Origin: Seiridium cupressi
Taxonomy: Eukaryota; Ascomycota; Sordariomycetes; Amphisphaeriales; Sporocadaceae
Reading direction: 5' to 3'
Assembly (NCBI GenBank): GCA_036674765.1
Contig: JARVKI010000010.1
Span: 434,001 to 498,000 of the forward strand
Length of the DNA: 64,000 nt
Shown: piece after piece, positions 24,742 through 37,600 of the stretch
Numbering within the stretch: the first letter of the stretch is position 1
How the letters are laid out: each line of letters starts with the position of its first letter
Notes under the pieces: model-generated
What the model saw: the letters and a program-made list of their open reading frames with translations, nothing else
Database searches by the model: none
Told to the model about the DNA's origin: nothing
Program-made: the position numbers and the translations under genes

Positions 24742-25619
24742 TTTGGCGGTGTTGCAGAAGGAAGCCCCTAGGGACAGTTCATCAATGGGGTCAGTCGCAA
24801 GATGCGGTGGTCACCGAGGATTCGCAGGCAGCTCCAAATGGGGGTTGCAATCGAGCGAGAAAATGCGGGTTGTTATGTGAAGCGCCAAAAGGCAGCAATG
24901 CCCCGTCTTGCGCAGCAGTCGTCTATAAGTAACGGAGGTGTTTGACGTCTCCTGGGCTGGCTGGACTGACAGCTCACCCAAGTCAATTGAGATGTCGTGG
25001 CCAAGTAAACCATAAAGGCTGAGGACAGATTAATCCGTGGTTTCTCCGACTCCGCTGCTCTCCCTGAAGGCCAGTGTTGTGGGTTCTCGACTGCCCGGGC
25101 GCAGGCCAACGAGGGGCAGACTGAGCTCAGGGGTTCTTGCTTTGCCATAGTTAAGCTCAGGCTCCAGTCAGTCCAGCCAGTCTAGCGCCAAGTGCCCCTG
25201 CCATAACGCGCCGGGTCACCGTGCTTCTGCGACCGGGAGCTTACTTGCCACTAGCCCGAATAGAACAGCTTTGATGCAATGTGTTCAATCTTGCCCGCCG
25301 ACTTACACGCAGACGCCAACCAAAAAAAGTGTCCATTGATACAGCAACCAATTACCATAGTTGTCCTGACTTCTGCAAATTTCCACCAAGCGAACGTTCC
25401 TGATCCTACGAGCCAGGAGCCTCAGGCTATCTATTCCCTCACCTAAACATAATATGACCTACTTAGATTAGACACATCATCCTTGCGCTGGAAGCTTTGC
25501 TCCCGAGGCTGCCCCTCCAACTCGATTACCACATCCGCCGGCGGACACTGCAGAGCACTTACTGTCCTCTGTAGAGCATATCTATTATACCAACCGCCCG
25601 GCCTTTACTTGCTGTGGCC
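24742..25619. other. Shared upstream region of divergent COPA and UGGT genes
   Basis: About 0.9 kb separates the two start codons. I see no reading frame with content. Both neighbours work in the early secretory pathway, so joint control is possible but not shown by the sequence. Confidence 0.5.
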
Positions 25620-28600
25620 ATGTTAAAGCTTTTGAAACTGCCTTGTGGCCTTGCTGCCACTCTGCTCGCCGCTATCTGTCTCAATGCCGGTTATGCGAGC
25701 GCAGGACCCTCGGTGAACGTGGGCATGAAAGCCGCGTTCCCTTCACCTCCATACCTTCTTGAGCTGCTGTAAGTCGCGCCCCTTGAGTGACGAAGTTGGG
25801 ACCATTGGGCCTAGACACATGCTGAGTCTTTCGACCTTCAGTGAAACTGCCGCCGAAGAAAATGCGACATCCTATTTCCCACTGCTCGACCGAATCGCAA
25901 GCGGTCACTTCGCAGATGCGACGACGGACAAGATCCTATACGAGAAGTTCCTCCAAGTCCTCCAGCAAGACGGCCACATTTCAAGTGCCGAGGCCCTGTC
26001 GACCTTCAAATTGGCATTGTCGATGCGATCAGCTGCACCCAGAATAGAAGCGCATTATCAATACTATGATACGGCCGTTGAACCGGTGCTCGGGGCGCCA
26101 AAGGAGGATTGCGCAGACTGGATTCTCTTAGAGGGCAAGCGATACTGCTCTGCTTCGCTGTCTCATGCGGAGGGATCCGTGACTAGTGAATCGTAAGCTA
26201 TCTGGTGATTCTCGACAACTTTGTCGAACTAACACGTGGTAGGCAATCACGACTATTGCCTTTTGACCGTACGCTGGGCAGAGGCTCCGATGCTATTCTC
26301 TATGCTGATCTCACCAAGCCTGGTTTTGGCTCCTTTCATACAGCCCTTTCGGACATGGCACGAAAGGGTGAAGTTTCCTACCGCCTTAGATACCGCCCAG
26401 ACCAGAGGGAATTGCTGGAGAAGCTGCCTGTCAATGGATACGGTGTAGAGCTCCAGCTGAAGCGAACAGATTATATTGTGATTGATGATCGCGAGGCTGG
26501 GTCCAAAACAGATTCACCTGAATCTGCGGCTGCGGAAGTCAACCTAGATACGGAAGAAGAGGTTGCCGATCTAAAACCTCTCTCAAGTTCGGAACTGTCT
26601 GCACTTGGTGTCAAAGCCGCTTCGTACATTATGCAGAGTGAAAATCCGTTCAACTCGTTGCTAAAATTGACTCAGGATTTTCCCAAGTATTCCGCGTCAA
26701 TTGCTGCTCATAATGAATCGGAGGACTTCTTGAGAGAACACTATTTCAATCGGGGGCAGATGGTTCCACAGGGCATGAACGTCTTGTGGATGAACGGCGT
26801 CCAAATGATCGAGAGGCAGATTGATCCCTACACATTGGTCGATCTTCTCCGAAGAGAAAGAACACTCATCAAGGGTGTCACTGACTTGGGATTGACGGGC
26901 AAACAGGCAGTCTCTCTTTTGGGAAATCGGGAGGTGACCACTGCTAAGTCAAACGACGATGTTGGCCGATTCGATTGGAGAGACGAGATTGAGGACGGGC
27001 GTGTCATTATCTGGCTCAACAATATTGAGAAGGATAAGCGGTATGCTGACTATCCTACAAGCCTCATGTCCGTGAGTAACCACACCATCAGGAACCCGTA
27101 ATCCATACACTAAGTACCATCCACAGCTTATGCAACGCACATATCCCGGTCAAATACCACCTGTACGAAAGGATCTTTTCAACCTAATTGTTCCAGTCGA
27201 TTTCACCGACGCCGAGGACCTCGCCTTGGTGGTTGAGCAACTCAAGAGCTTCATCACGAGGTTGCTTCCTATCCGGTTTGGACTTGTCCCATTGACTCCA
27301 ACTCCCGAAGCTGAGCAACAGGCAAAGATTGCTTATCACCTCCTTGAGAACTATGGTCTTGCTTCTCTTATGGCCTACCTGGAATCATGCAGCACCGGAA
27401 AGCAGGTTGCCAAGATTGAGCAATCCAAATTCGAGAAGGCCATCAAGGGTCGTTCTCTTCGCGAGGAGGCAAATTCACTTCCTTTCCAGGAAATATTTGA
27501 GTCGGAATACTACACGAAACAGCTAGAGCATGCTAAACACTGGGTCACCAGACTCAACGCTGGCACTACTGTACCTCCCATTTTCCTCAACGGGCAAGCT
27601 ATCCCACGAGAAAAATCCTGGCTTCAGGAAATGAGCATGAAGTTAGGCCAGGACTTGCAGCTCATTCAGCAGGGCATCTACCTAGGTCAGATCGACGAGG
27701 ATACGTGGATTCCCAGCCTCTTCTTGGAGGACGCACCCACTCGCCGCAACATTTACATTTTCCCGGGCAAGGACAACCAGCTCACGGTACTAGACGTGAA
27801 TAAGGTGTATACTGAACATGATAACCTGTTTAGTATAGTGCCTGTCATTGAAGCTAGTCCGGACTCGAGCAAGGAGACTTGGGCGGCTCTTTCGGTCATT
27901 GCGGATCTTACCAGCTTAGCCGGATTGAAACTTCTGCTGTCTGCTCTGGATTTCCGTCGTAATAATCCAGGGGTGCGTCTTGATATCATCCACAATCCTT
28001 CCGATCTATCGGATGGAGAAAGGATCAACAACAATACAAAGAAGAATGGCGAGAAGCTGCTGGAGATCGAAAATCTGGAAACCTTGGAAATCATTGTAAC
28101 TGGAACGGCCGAAAAATCGGGTGGCGCTGCTTACGAACTAGCTCTGTCGCAGTTCCTGACTGCCGCTGGCCTCCAATCCGGGACTCAAGTCTTGCTTCTC
28201 AACGGCCGTGTTATTGGGCCCATTGCCGCTGATACTGTGTGGACTGAGGATGACTTCCAGCAATTAATGGATTTCGAGCAGACAAGTCGTATCTTGCCTG
28301 TGTACAAAGCAGTGGAAGCCCTCAATCTCACTGACAAAGTTTCTGGTCCGCTCGCTGCCGCCAAAATGACATCGATCACTGCTCTATCTACAATTTCAGA
28401 TTTACCAGAAGGAATTTTCGAATCAGCTCCGACGCTAAGAACTACTATCTTTGATGACTGGGAATCTGAGCACACAATGATCTCGGTTGGCGACGAATCG
28501 ACTGCAAATATACACCTTGTCGCTGTGATCAACCCAGCAACGGAACAGGGCCAAAAGTGGGCTCCAATTCTGAAAGTCCTTTCGGAGTTGGATGGTGTTT

Positions 28601-30303
28601 ACCTGCGAATCTTCCTTAACCCAAGAGAAAGGATTGATGAGCTTCCTGTTAAGCGCTTCTACAGATACGTGCTAGACTCGGCTCCTTCTTTCGATGATTC
28701 CGGCAAGGTACGTTCATTAGGTGCCAACTTCAGAGGCATTCCATCTGAAGCTCTTTTGAATCTCGGCATGGACGTGCAGCCCGCGTGGCTTGTAGCAGCC
28801 AAAGACTCCATCCACGATCTCGACAATCTCAAGATGAGCTCTATCAAGGCCGATGTAGATGCTACGTACGAGCTAGAGAACATTCTTATCGAGGGTCACT
28901 CGAGAGATTCCACTGGTAGCCCGCCTCGTGGTGTCCAGTTACTGCTGAGTACGGAATCGGACCCGCACTTCGCGGATACCATCATCATGGCGAACATCGG
29001 CTACTTCCAATTCAAAGCCAACCCAGGATATTATAATATTCAACTTAAGGAGGGAAGAAGCTCAGATATTTTCACTATTACCAGTGTTGGTGCCAAAGGA
29101 TTCAATGCTGCTGCTGGCGACGAAGGGACTGACGTAGCTCTCATGGGCTTCCAAGGCACGACGCTTTACCCTCGTCTGAGGCGGAAGCCGGGCCAGGAGC
29201 TAGAGGATGTTCTCGATGAGTCGAAGTCTGGTGCCGACGACATCCTTTCCCGAGGTCTTAAGTTTGCCGAGGGCATTCTAGGAGGATCCAAGAGCAAGAC
29301 CAAGTCTATTTCTGACACGGAACATGCCGAGATTAACATCTTCTCCGTTGCAAGTGGTCACCTCTATGAACGGATGCTGAACATCATGATGGTTTCTGTC
29401 ATGAAGAACACAAATCACAGCGTCAAGTTCTGGTTCATTGAGCAGTTCCTCTCGCCCTCGTTTAAGGAATTCATCCCGCATCTAGCCAAAGAGTATGGTT
29501 TCAAATACGAAATGGTTACCTACAAGTGGCCACACTGGCTGCGTCAACAGAAAGAGAAGCAACGCGAGATCTGGGGTTACAAGATCCTCTTCCTGGATGT
29601 GCTCTTCCCACTGTCTTTAGACAAGGTCATATTCGTCGACGCTGACCAGATTGTACGTACTGACATGATCGACCTCGTCAATCTCGACTTGGAAGGTGCA
29701 CCGTATGGCTTCACTCCTATGTGCGACTCGCGCACAGAAATGGAAGGATTCCGATTCTGGAAGCAGGGATATTGGGCCAACTATCTTCGAGGCCTACCCT
29801 ACCACATCTCGGCCCTCTACGTGGTCGATTTGCGTCGGTTCCGGGAGTTGGCTGCAGGTGACCGTCTAAGACAGCAATACCACACACTGTCAGCTGATCC
29901 GGCCAGCTTGAGTAACCTGGATCAGGATTTGCCAAATCATATGCAATTTCAGATTCCAATCCACAGCTTACCACAAGAGTGGCTGTGGTGTGAGACGTGG
30001 TGTTCTGATGAAAGCCAGAAAGAAGCTCGCACCATTGATCTGTGCAATAACCCGCAGACCAAAGAGCCAAAGCTGGACCGTGCCAGGAGACAAGTTCCCG
30101 AATGGAATGTGTACGATGATGAGATTGCTGCCGTTGCCAAACGTTTCAAGACGGGCGCCGTCACAGGTGATGAGCAACAGAGGGCCCTCGGCGGGAGCGA
30201 GGTAAAGATTGAGAAGAACCCCAAGAGTCGTCGTTTTGAAGAAGAGCCCGAAACAAAGACAAAAGCTGTGGGCGAAGATGGACACGTCAAGGATGAGTTG
30301 TAG
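25620..30303 (+). CDS. UDP-glucose:glycoprotein glucosyltransferase (UGGT, GT24)
   Basis: This ER-lumen folding sensor re-glucosylates N-glycans of misfolded glycoproteins so that calnexin rebinds them. Exons are 25620-25768, 25842-26192, 26243-27071 and 27127-30303, all phase-consistent, giving 1501 aa, the family norm. A signal peptide covers about residues 1-28 (LAATLLAAICLNAGYASA). The large N-terminal part holds the thioredoxin-like sensor repeats. The GT24 catalytic domain runs from about residue 1178 (INIFSVASGHLYERMLNIMM). It contains the metal-binding DADQ (VIFVDADQIVRTDM) and the conserved SLPQEWLWCETWC. The C-terminus is KDEL, an ER retrieval signal that fits the role. The first exon is needed for the signal peptide and supports the start. 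Confidence 0.95.
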
Positions 30304-30510
30304 AACTAAAGTCATAGATGCATAGATATATAAACTGAAATTGCTTCGGAGCCCACGGGTACAAGTGTGTATTAACGTGTATTCTCAATCTTGCGCCACC
30401 GTTGTCATCGCGCCCTTATTGCACATGCTTGATGAATTAATTTGATTTGTCATTATCGTCCTCGAATACCGCATCTACAATTGTCAGCCACTTGACTTCC
30501 AATAAGTAAC

Positions 30511-31268
30511 CTACCTCATAAATTCTTTGCTGGCCAAGCACGATCCACCCTTCTTCCAGATCGCCTCCTCGGCGACGTCCCAAGCATTCGTGAAAGCCCA
30601 TATCAATTTATACCCACCAACATCAACTACAACAGATTGGGACTCATGAAGCAATTCCTCTCTACTAGCTCCCATGACCTCTCGCGTGACGGCATGGTTC
30701 GCCCAGACTCGCATCAGTATTGGTCGGTTGATTACATTCCCTGGTAGCCCGCAGATATACGACAACAGATCGAGCATCTCACTTGCCGTCTTCGGTTTAG
30801 GCGGACTGCTAAGGATATCCACCAATACCTGACGTGCAGTGAGGTTCAGGTCCAGTCTAAGCTCGGCAGAGAATGCATGATGAGGCGGCGGGGGAGGAGT
30901 GTGTTTCTGAAGACCGACATCCAAGCGGACCTGCCTCTGCTCATGGGCGGATGCGTATTCAGAGTCCCGGGTGGTCCACTTACCTGTAGCAGAACGGGCG
31001 TGAGAGAGAGCAGGGCAGAGAGATCCGAAGAGGCACCATTGTCGCATAGTTGGTGCCGGTGTGAAGATACAGCCAGAATGACACTCAGCTGGGTGAGTAA
31101 TGGGACACATGCTGCTGGCGTGTCCTGGAATACTGGATGTGCTTGGCTGTGGGGTTTGTTTGCATATCTGGATGGATCTGAAATAATACCAACAATGCAG
31201 CGTTCAAGAATAAATAGTGATACCCTTCCAAATATTTTGAACAGAGAGACAACAGCCATAGTTCCCAC
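30511..31268 (-). CDS. Small two-exon protein of unknown function
   Basis: Exons 31268-30984 and 30906-30511 join in phase 0 through a 77-bp intron (GTAAGT donor, TTCAG acceptor) and give 226 aa. The second exon has balanced helical composition (TASEMLDLLSYICGLPGNV; LIWAFTNAWDVAEEAIW) and looks genuinely coding. The first half is less convincing, and the start may instead lie in another upstream exon. The C-terminus may also change, because a GTAGGT donor overlaps the last codons. No domain recognised. It is convergent with UGGT, about 200 bp away. Confidence 0.5.
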
Positions 31269-32220
31269 AATGTCATTATTTGCCGTGTTGAAAGGAAGAC
31301 AAAGACCTGTACTACGGGTGGGACTTCCTTTTTATTAATTCATTTTCCTACAGCCATTCACACTTGACAAACAAAACAATAGAGGCATAGGATAGAGTAA
31401 AGTGGGTGTCACGTGGTGTATGGTGGGATAAGGGATAAAGAACAGTTGTAGCGCGAAGTGCTGCAACTGTTCTCGAACCTGTTCTTGTTAAGTATGAACC
31501 TAATCCTTTGTCTACATGAAATCCTTGACAGTGGGCTTGGAAAAGGCATTGACAGCAAAACGGTGTAATCACTGGCTAGTACCATGGGTACGACCTCTAC
31601 CTGGTGCCTCTAACAGGTTAAGGGTGGTGGTGCCTTCCAAGTTATCATAACATGCTGAGATCGAAATCCAATACTATGATGACCATTCAAGTCGTAAGTG
31701 ACTCCATTGGCGAAAGTGGTTCAGTAACTCCGTGATAAATGAAAATTATCAAAGGAACTAGCTCCTATGGTGGTTAGAAAAAATCATCGCTATTTCTCTA
31801 CCTACCGGCTTTGCTTGCTCATTTGACTTCAAACGCAAATGCAAACGAACACAAATCTAGCATCCGTATAATTATCGGGGTAAAGGTGGTAACAGCTTCA
31901 GATCAGTTGCCCTTTTCTGTGGCCCAAAATTTTGGCCAAGAAGCCGTGGCTACCTTCTTTCCCTCATGGATTCTACCTGTAGGCAGTCGCAACACGCCAA
32001 ACCCAGTGACCCGATAAATATATTTTGTTCGTGACTTCTTTATGCCGAACCCCACCACTTCTCTCTCATCCACCGTTTGACCACCCAAGACTGAGGCATC
32101 AGAAGCAACCACCCCGCAAGCCAACAACCGAAGCTGGTGGGGTTTGAGCCATAATCTCATCTTGTGTTTGTCTTATCTCTTTCTTCGTTAGAACGGTGGC
32201 CTCCAACACCCCTCCGCACG
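31269..32220. other. Intergenic region
   Basis: Upstream regions of the small unknown gene (left) and the leucine-rich-repeat-like gene (right). Short frames only. Confidence 0.5.
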
Positions 32221-33516
32221 ATGGCGAGAACTAAACGAAGTGCTCCCGGACCGGGACCGATGCGCAAACCCGGCGATATCGATGCACAGAGCTCGACAAC
32301 GACACGCCAATTGCATATGCGGCAAAGCAAGAGTGAAGCTCGGAAGAATATGGCTAAAGGAGTGAAGCCTGATGCCCCGACGCTGGCGAAGGCTCGACTG
32401 GAGGCAGCTGAGGCAAGAGCCCAGATAAGAGCTGAACGTAGAGCTAGAAAAAAGGCCCAACAAGAAGAACAAAAGGCTGCTTCTAGGGTAACTATCCAGT
32501 CAGTCCCACAAGAAGCTACTACTAAGTCTAGCAAGGATGAAGTCACACCCTACCACGCATTCTCTTTGGCACCATACTCAGGACGTCAAAGTGACGGTCC
32601 CTCTGGCGGCCACCAAGCTCCTACGAATGAAGGTAGAAGAGACCTGGCTTGGACTGATCGGAACATGGTCCTCAACCAGAATCGGCCCATCATTTCCTTC
32701 CATTTCTTGGAAAACTTTCAAGCTTCAGAGTATGCTAGCTGAGTTCCTCAGTCCCGACCTCACAGCTAATTTTGAGACAGCAAACTTGTCTATGACTTGA
32801 TCAATCGCGGGCCCAGGTTTTATGACGCAATCGAGGATTTCCGCGCCGGATCGATTGAGCTTAAAACCGCGGGCAAACTCACCAACCAATCCCTAAAGTT
32901 CATGGCTGAAATATGCCCTAGGCTCAAGCAGGTCGCCCTCAAGGGTGCTTTCAGAGTGACGGATGCAGCTCTCGCCGCTTTTCTGGCAAATTGTCCCCAG
33001 CTAGAATTCATCGAGATATCTGGAACTGAGGAACAGGTCGGTAACATCAAACGTGCATCCCATGGCAAATTCTCCAATGATGCGTCGTTTGCACAAAAGC
33101 TTCAAAAAATGGTCTTGTACAATCAACCAGTCTATCAGACCCCCTACGTGCAGAAAATCACCCAGCACAGAAGAAATCTTGAGGTTTGGTGTGGCAGCAC
33201 AGCAAATGGCGGCCAAGATGTGAGGGTGTTCTGGTGCGGTCAAGCGATTTCCGTAGCACACCCGGTGTCCGAACAGGGTGCACAGTCATCCTCGACGCAT
33301 GCCAACGAGATGCATGGATCGAGCAAAGAAGTCGTAACCATCAGCGATGACAGTGACTCGAATCAACACAATCGAGAGGTCATTGTTTTGAGTGACAACG
33401 ACAACTCGATGGATATGGACGAGGATGTGGACATGGAGGTGGGTGGTATAGCAGAAGGTGACACAATCGACGAAACGATGGAAGATTTGATATCCAAGGA
33501 CTTGTTCGGTGAGTAA
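32221..33516 (+). CDS. Leucine-rich-repeat-like protein with basic N-terminus and acidic C-terminus
   Basis: Exons 32221-32729 and 32781-33516 give 414 aa. The 51-bp intron has a GTATGC donor, GCTAAT branch and GACAG acceptor. Residues 1-110 are basic and disordered, with a charged helix (RAQIRAERRARKKAQQEEQ) that could hold a nuclear signal. The middle resembles RNI/F-box-type leucine-rich repeats (LTNQSLKFMAEICPRLKQV; VTDAALAAFLANCPQLEFI). The tail is acidic, with two similar short motifs (VVTISDDSDS and VIVLSDNDNS) that look like SUMO-interacting motifs. Together this suggests a nuclear protein, possibly in a ubiquitin/SUMO setting, but no F-box is seen. The stop lies inside a possible GTGAGT donor at 33509; splicing to the acceptor near 33579 would give a longer C-terminus. 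Confidence 0.75.
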
Positions 33517-33782
33517 GGCATGGATGTCACATTCGAATGATGACATATCACTTTTGCTGCTCCTCAATTCTATTTGCAGTGATACGGTCAAGGAAATCGG
33601 CATGTGCGTTGCATTCGAGGATAAATACTGGCTGGTATCTGAGGGATCATCTGATCCGAAATGTTCTCAAGACGAGCATCGTTGAAGACATCAATTGAGA
33701 ATGTCACTTTATAATCTCCCAAAGGTGTTCCTCCATGCAGACAGCACATCGAATTTCCGACAATGAATCTGTCAAGTACGAG

Positions 33783-34076
33783 CTATTTGGGTGCCGATAA
33801 TACACATCGCCACCTAAGTGATAAGTTGTACTGCTGGCTCATCTCCTCATTCTGATCAACTTCCTTCCATTGCTCAATTCCACCAGAAACACCCTGCTCG
33901 TCCACTTTCCACACTCGACGCTCGACAAGTCCTGCCCACTCTTTCAACACACGATAGAGCTCGACGCCATGGTTGATGACAAACAGGTTTAGCATTGTCC
34001 AATACAGAGCTGCGCTGAGACCCATTCCATTTACGCTCTTGAGCACAAACCGATCCGTGCTTTTTGGCGTAGTGTC
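33783..34076 (-). CDS. Probable last exon of a small gene of unknown function
   Basis: After an acceptor (CTAGCATAG, ending at 34077) a frame runs 97 codons to a stop at 33785-33783. It encodes one hydrophobic segment (GLSAALYWTMLNLFVINHGV) followed by a charged helix (RVLKEWAGLVERRVWKVDEQ). The composition is clearly protein-like, as in a small membrane protein. I could not fix the upstream exon(s) in 34080-34310, so the gene is incomplete here. Confidence 0.35.
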   Translation of the reverse strand, partial: DTTPKSTDRFVLKSVNGMGLSAALYWTMLNLFVINHGVELYRVLKEWAGLVERRVWKVDEQGVSGGIEQWKEVDQNEEMSQQYNLSLRWRCVLSAPK

Positions 34077-34679
34077 CTATGCTAGATTTATCGCGATATA
34101 TCACAGATTGCGGCAGTATGAGACGGCATTCATCATCGAAAATTGGCGCCACCAATACAAGACTCGCTGATCCACAGATCGCATGGATAAAATGTGCGGC
34201 CTTGGGAGTAGGCCTTGCTACTCGAGAATAACCTTGAGACTTCCTCTGTGCAGAGTCGTGTGATGTACACTTCTCTCTGATACGAGCTGGCCACATTTTC
34301 ACTTCCTACCTTTTTATTGCCTGAATATCTGCTAAGACTGTGCGACGTGCAATTAGATACGGTTGTTGTCTCATCCTACTCGACCCGTTGAAGCTGATAG
34401 GCTCGGTGTTAACAGGCTGGCAATGAGCGCGTCTCTCGGCATTTTGTCCCCACTTACGGCCGAGAAGCGCTCTGTTGCGCACTTCTAGGCGTCGTCGCAC
34501 TCGACTACCCGACCCTGTCGCACCTCAAGACATCCACTCGCACGTCTTTGCTCAGATGTTTTTGCATATGCGCTTTGATCTGTCGGTATAGCAGTCCACG
34601 TATTTATCGGAGTTTGGGATTGGCCGCGGGTTCTACCTTGTACCTGCCAGGACGGAGATACCATCCCATTATCACCGCT

Positions 34680-36948
34680 ATGGAACGGTTGCCACATCGC
34701 CGGCGAAGACCAGCTCTATCATGCGTCGAATGCCGGCGTCGCAAGATCAAATGTGACAGGAATGCTCCTTGTGCGCACTGTGTCTCGGCAAAATGTCATT
34801 GTTACTATAAGAGCTACGAAAATGAGCCTATACCTCCTCGGCGCCGCGAGCACGGCAGTCCAGGGGTTTCGATATCAAGCCCGTTAATCGCCCGACCTGT
34901 AAATCTATCTCAAGCTTCCCAGGCTAGTTCGGACATACCCATTGCCTCATTCGATGGCGACTCGCAGATAGGGGCAGCAAGCCTAGGAACACAGAATCTT
35001 ACCTCGAACGCCCTCGGAGGCAACAACAATGAGCCGGCGCACCATAACTCAGGTGTCGAGCTGGGTCTAGAGGCTCTAACACAACGTCTTGAAAGACTAG
35101 AAAAATTTCTGCCCTCAAATTCTCCTCTTGGAGCATCCACAGTTGAGACAGAACTCACTAGACGCCAATCCAGACTACAGCACTCACATATCATGCTCAA
35201 CAAAACGCGGATTGTCAGCGTTAGCCATTGGAACACATATATTCAAGAAGTAAAATTTGTACCAGACCTCGTATTTAATATTAGACTAATCACTTCAACA
35301 GTTCAATCCAGTTTTAGCCTGCTATGGCCAGGCTTTCAATAACGCAGAGGCACCCGCATGTCAGGATAGTGAAACCCGAGCAGTGATAGTCCAAATGGGC
35401 GATCTCCTCCACACAGCCAAACGCCTTACAAAACAAATCAAGACCATACGCCCTAGCGGAAGTCTTGCAGATCCTGATTTTGGTCTTGTCAATCCCGCTC
35501 GCGAGGTAGCCGATCAGATGGTAAATCTGTACTTTGAATCCTTCGAGTCAACTCACCGTATACTTCACATTCCCACTTTTTGGACCGAATATAAGAACTA
35601 CTGGGACCATCCGGACAATGCATCCACTCCTTTACGCTTGAAGGTACTTCTTGTTATCGGAATCGGATCGAGCTTAGTCGAGGAGAATAACCCAGATGCT
35701 GAAATTCGTATTATGGTACATCAGTGGGTGCACGCAGCTCAGACGTGGCTTTCTGGCCCACTGAAGAAAGACCGCCTCAACCTCAACGGGCTACAAATCT
35801 ATTGTCTCACGATACTACTACGGCAGTTGTACTCGATCGGCGGTGATCTGGTATGGATGTCAATAGGGTCACTGGTACACAGATCCATGCAAATAGGACT
35901 GCACCGTGATCCCAAGCATCTGCCGCCCATGTCTGCTCTGCAAGCCGAACTCCGCAGGAGACTCTGGGCAACGATACTTGAAATGTTGGCACAGTCAGCC
36001 TTGGACGCTGGGATGCCACCAAGGATGTCTCTGAACGAGTTTGATACCGAAGCGCCAGCCAACGTCAACGACGATGAGATAAATGAGTCTGTGATGTCTC
36101 CAAAGAGTCATCCAGAGAACGATTATACCTCGACATCGATCCAGCTTCAAACCCTTAAATCGTTGCCATTGCGCCTTCGAATTCTCCAGCTTCTTTACGG
36201 CTTACACTCGGAGATATCGTATCTTGATGTCCTCACGTTGACTAGGCAAGTCATGACTGCATGTCAAAAGAGCGATGGCTTCCTGAAAGAAAACGAAAGG
36301 TCCGGTGTGACAATGTTCCACCGTAATTTACTCGACTTCTCTACACGTCGTTTCCTGTTGGTCCTTCATTGCCCGTTCGCTTTCCGAGCCAGAGTCAACC
36401 CGCTGTTCCATTACTCGCTCAAGACAAGTATCGACGCCGCCATGGCAATCATCTCACCACCGCCAGATGAAAGATTTTCCCGTTTGTTAAAATTCAGTGG
36501 GGGAATGTTCAGAGGAGCATTCCGATGCGCAGGTAATATTGTCAGTCACGAGTTAATTACTCGGGTTCAGGCGCAAATCCAAGACGGGGCACTTCACCGT
36601 AAAGCTCACGACATTGACTATCTGAAAAGGGCCGTGCATGGTATGATAGAATTCTCAATAGAGCGGATAAGGCTTGGGGAGACCAACATCAAAGGCCACA
36701 TGTTTCTCTGCCAAATAAAAGCACAAATCGAGGCAATGGAAGCTGGTGAACCGTATGAATACACAATCGCACAGAGCGGGAGAGATAGTTTGCGACTGTG
36801 TGTTGGCGAGCTGCAGAAAAGGGTTGACGCGCTCCCGTTACCGTATCCTGACGGTATCGGTTTCGCCCCGACCGAAATTAGTGAGCAAGACAGCTTCGGG
36901 CGGAACTTTGGCTTGGACTTCTTCTTGGGGGATGCAGATTTTCTGTGA
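34680..36948 (+). CDS. Zn2Cys6 fungal transcription factor
   Basis: Exons 34680-35249 and 35302-36948 are joined by a 52-bp intron (GTAAAA donor, GACTAAT branch, AACAG acceptor) and give 738 aa. The zinc binuclear cluster is at residues 15-41 (C-x2-C-x6-C-x5-C-x2-C-x6-C), preceded by an Arg-rich patch (HRRRRPALS). A coiled segment (LEALTQRLERLEKFLPS) probably mediates dimerisation. The second exon carries the fungal-specific middle homology domain, from about HRILHIPTFWTEY through LRRRLWATILEML. The ATG at 34680 was chosen because it directly precedes the DNA-binding domain. It lies in the same orientation as the flavin monooxygenase 650 bp downstream and may regulate that gene and neighbours. 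Confidence 0.92.
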
Positions 36949-37600
36949 TATGCTAGTTGGCATGGAAAGACGTGTAAAAGTATCCGCTGTGGCTTAGTAT
37001 ACTGCCACTCCTCTACTCCACCGAGCAATTTGATCAATCCACTCCATACAAAGAACTCCTCCTTGTAATGGGAAATTCAAGAAGAAAAACGACGTCGTCC
37101 TTCAGTTTGAGATTCTCGCAATGCTACGAAGATGTCTATAGATAGATTGAGATGATACATTGTACGATTGAACTGGACGAGTGGTGTGCTAATTATTGTC
37201 TAGACTTCAAACCTAGTAAACTACAAGTAAATAAATTGTATCTAAAGTGATTTTTAGATACATTGGATTTTTGAATGACTTTATTGTTAAATGCCCCAGG
37301 CTAATAATGTAGGCATATTTCGACTGTATTAAAGTGTGGCAAAGCTTCGGCCGAGACGGGTAATATTGGTGCTCGCTCTATACGGAGATAACCAGGCAGA
37401 CTTGCGCCAATTCACCGAAGAATCATGTGTCAAGGTCGTGGAGGTTCAGGCGACCTAATGGTAACTGCGTTTAGGAGTGAACACTCGAAATCATCAAGAC
37501 ATATTTCCAATGCTCCAGCATACCATTTTCATAGTCAGCTATCGCCCAGAACAAGTCGTCACCTGCCATATCCTAAGAGCCAACGAACCCAATCAGGGAC
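36949..37600. other. Intergenic, A+T-rich stretch
   Basis: It is the region between the regulator and the monooxygenase gene, and is A+T-rich in 37150-37330. No gene is seen. Confidence 0.5.
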
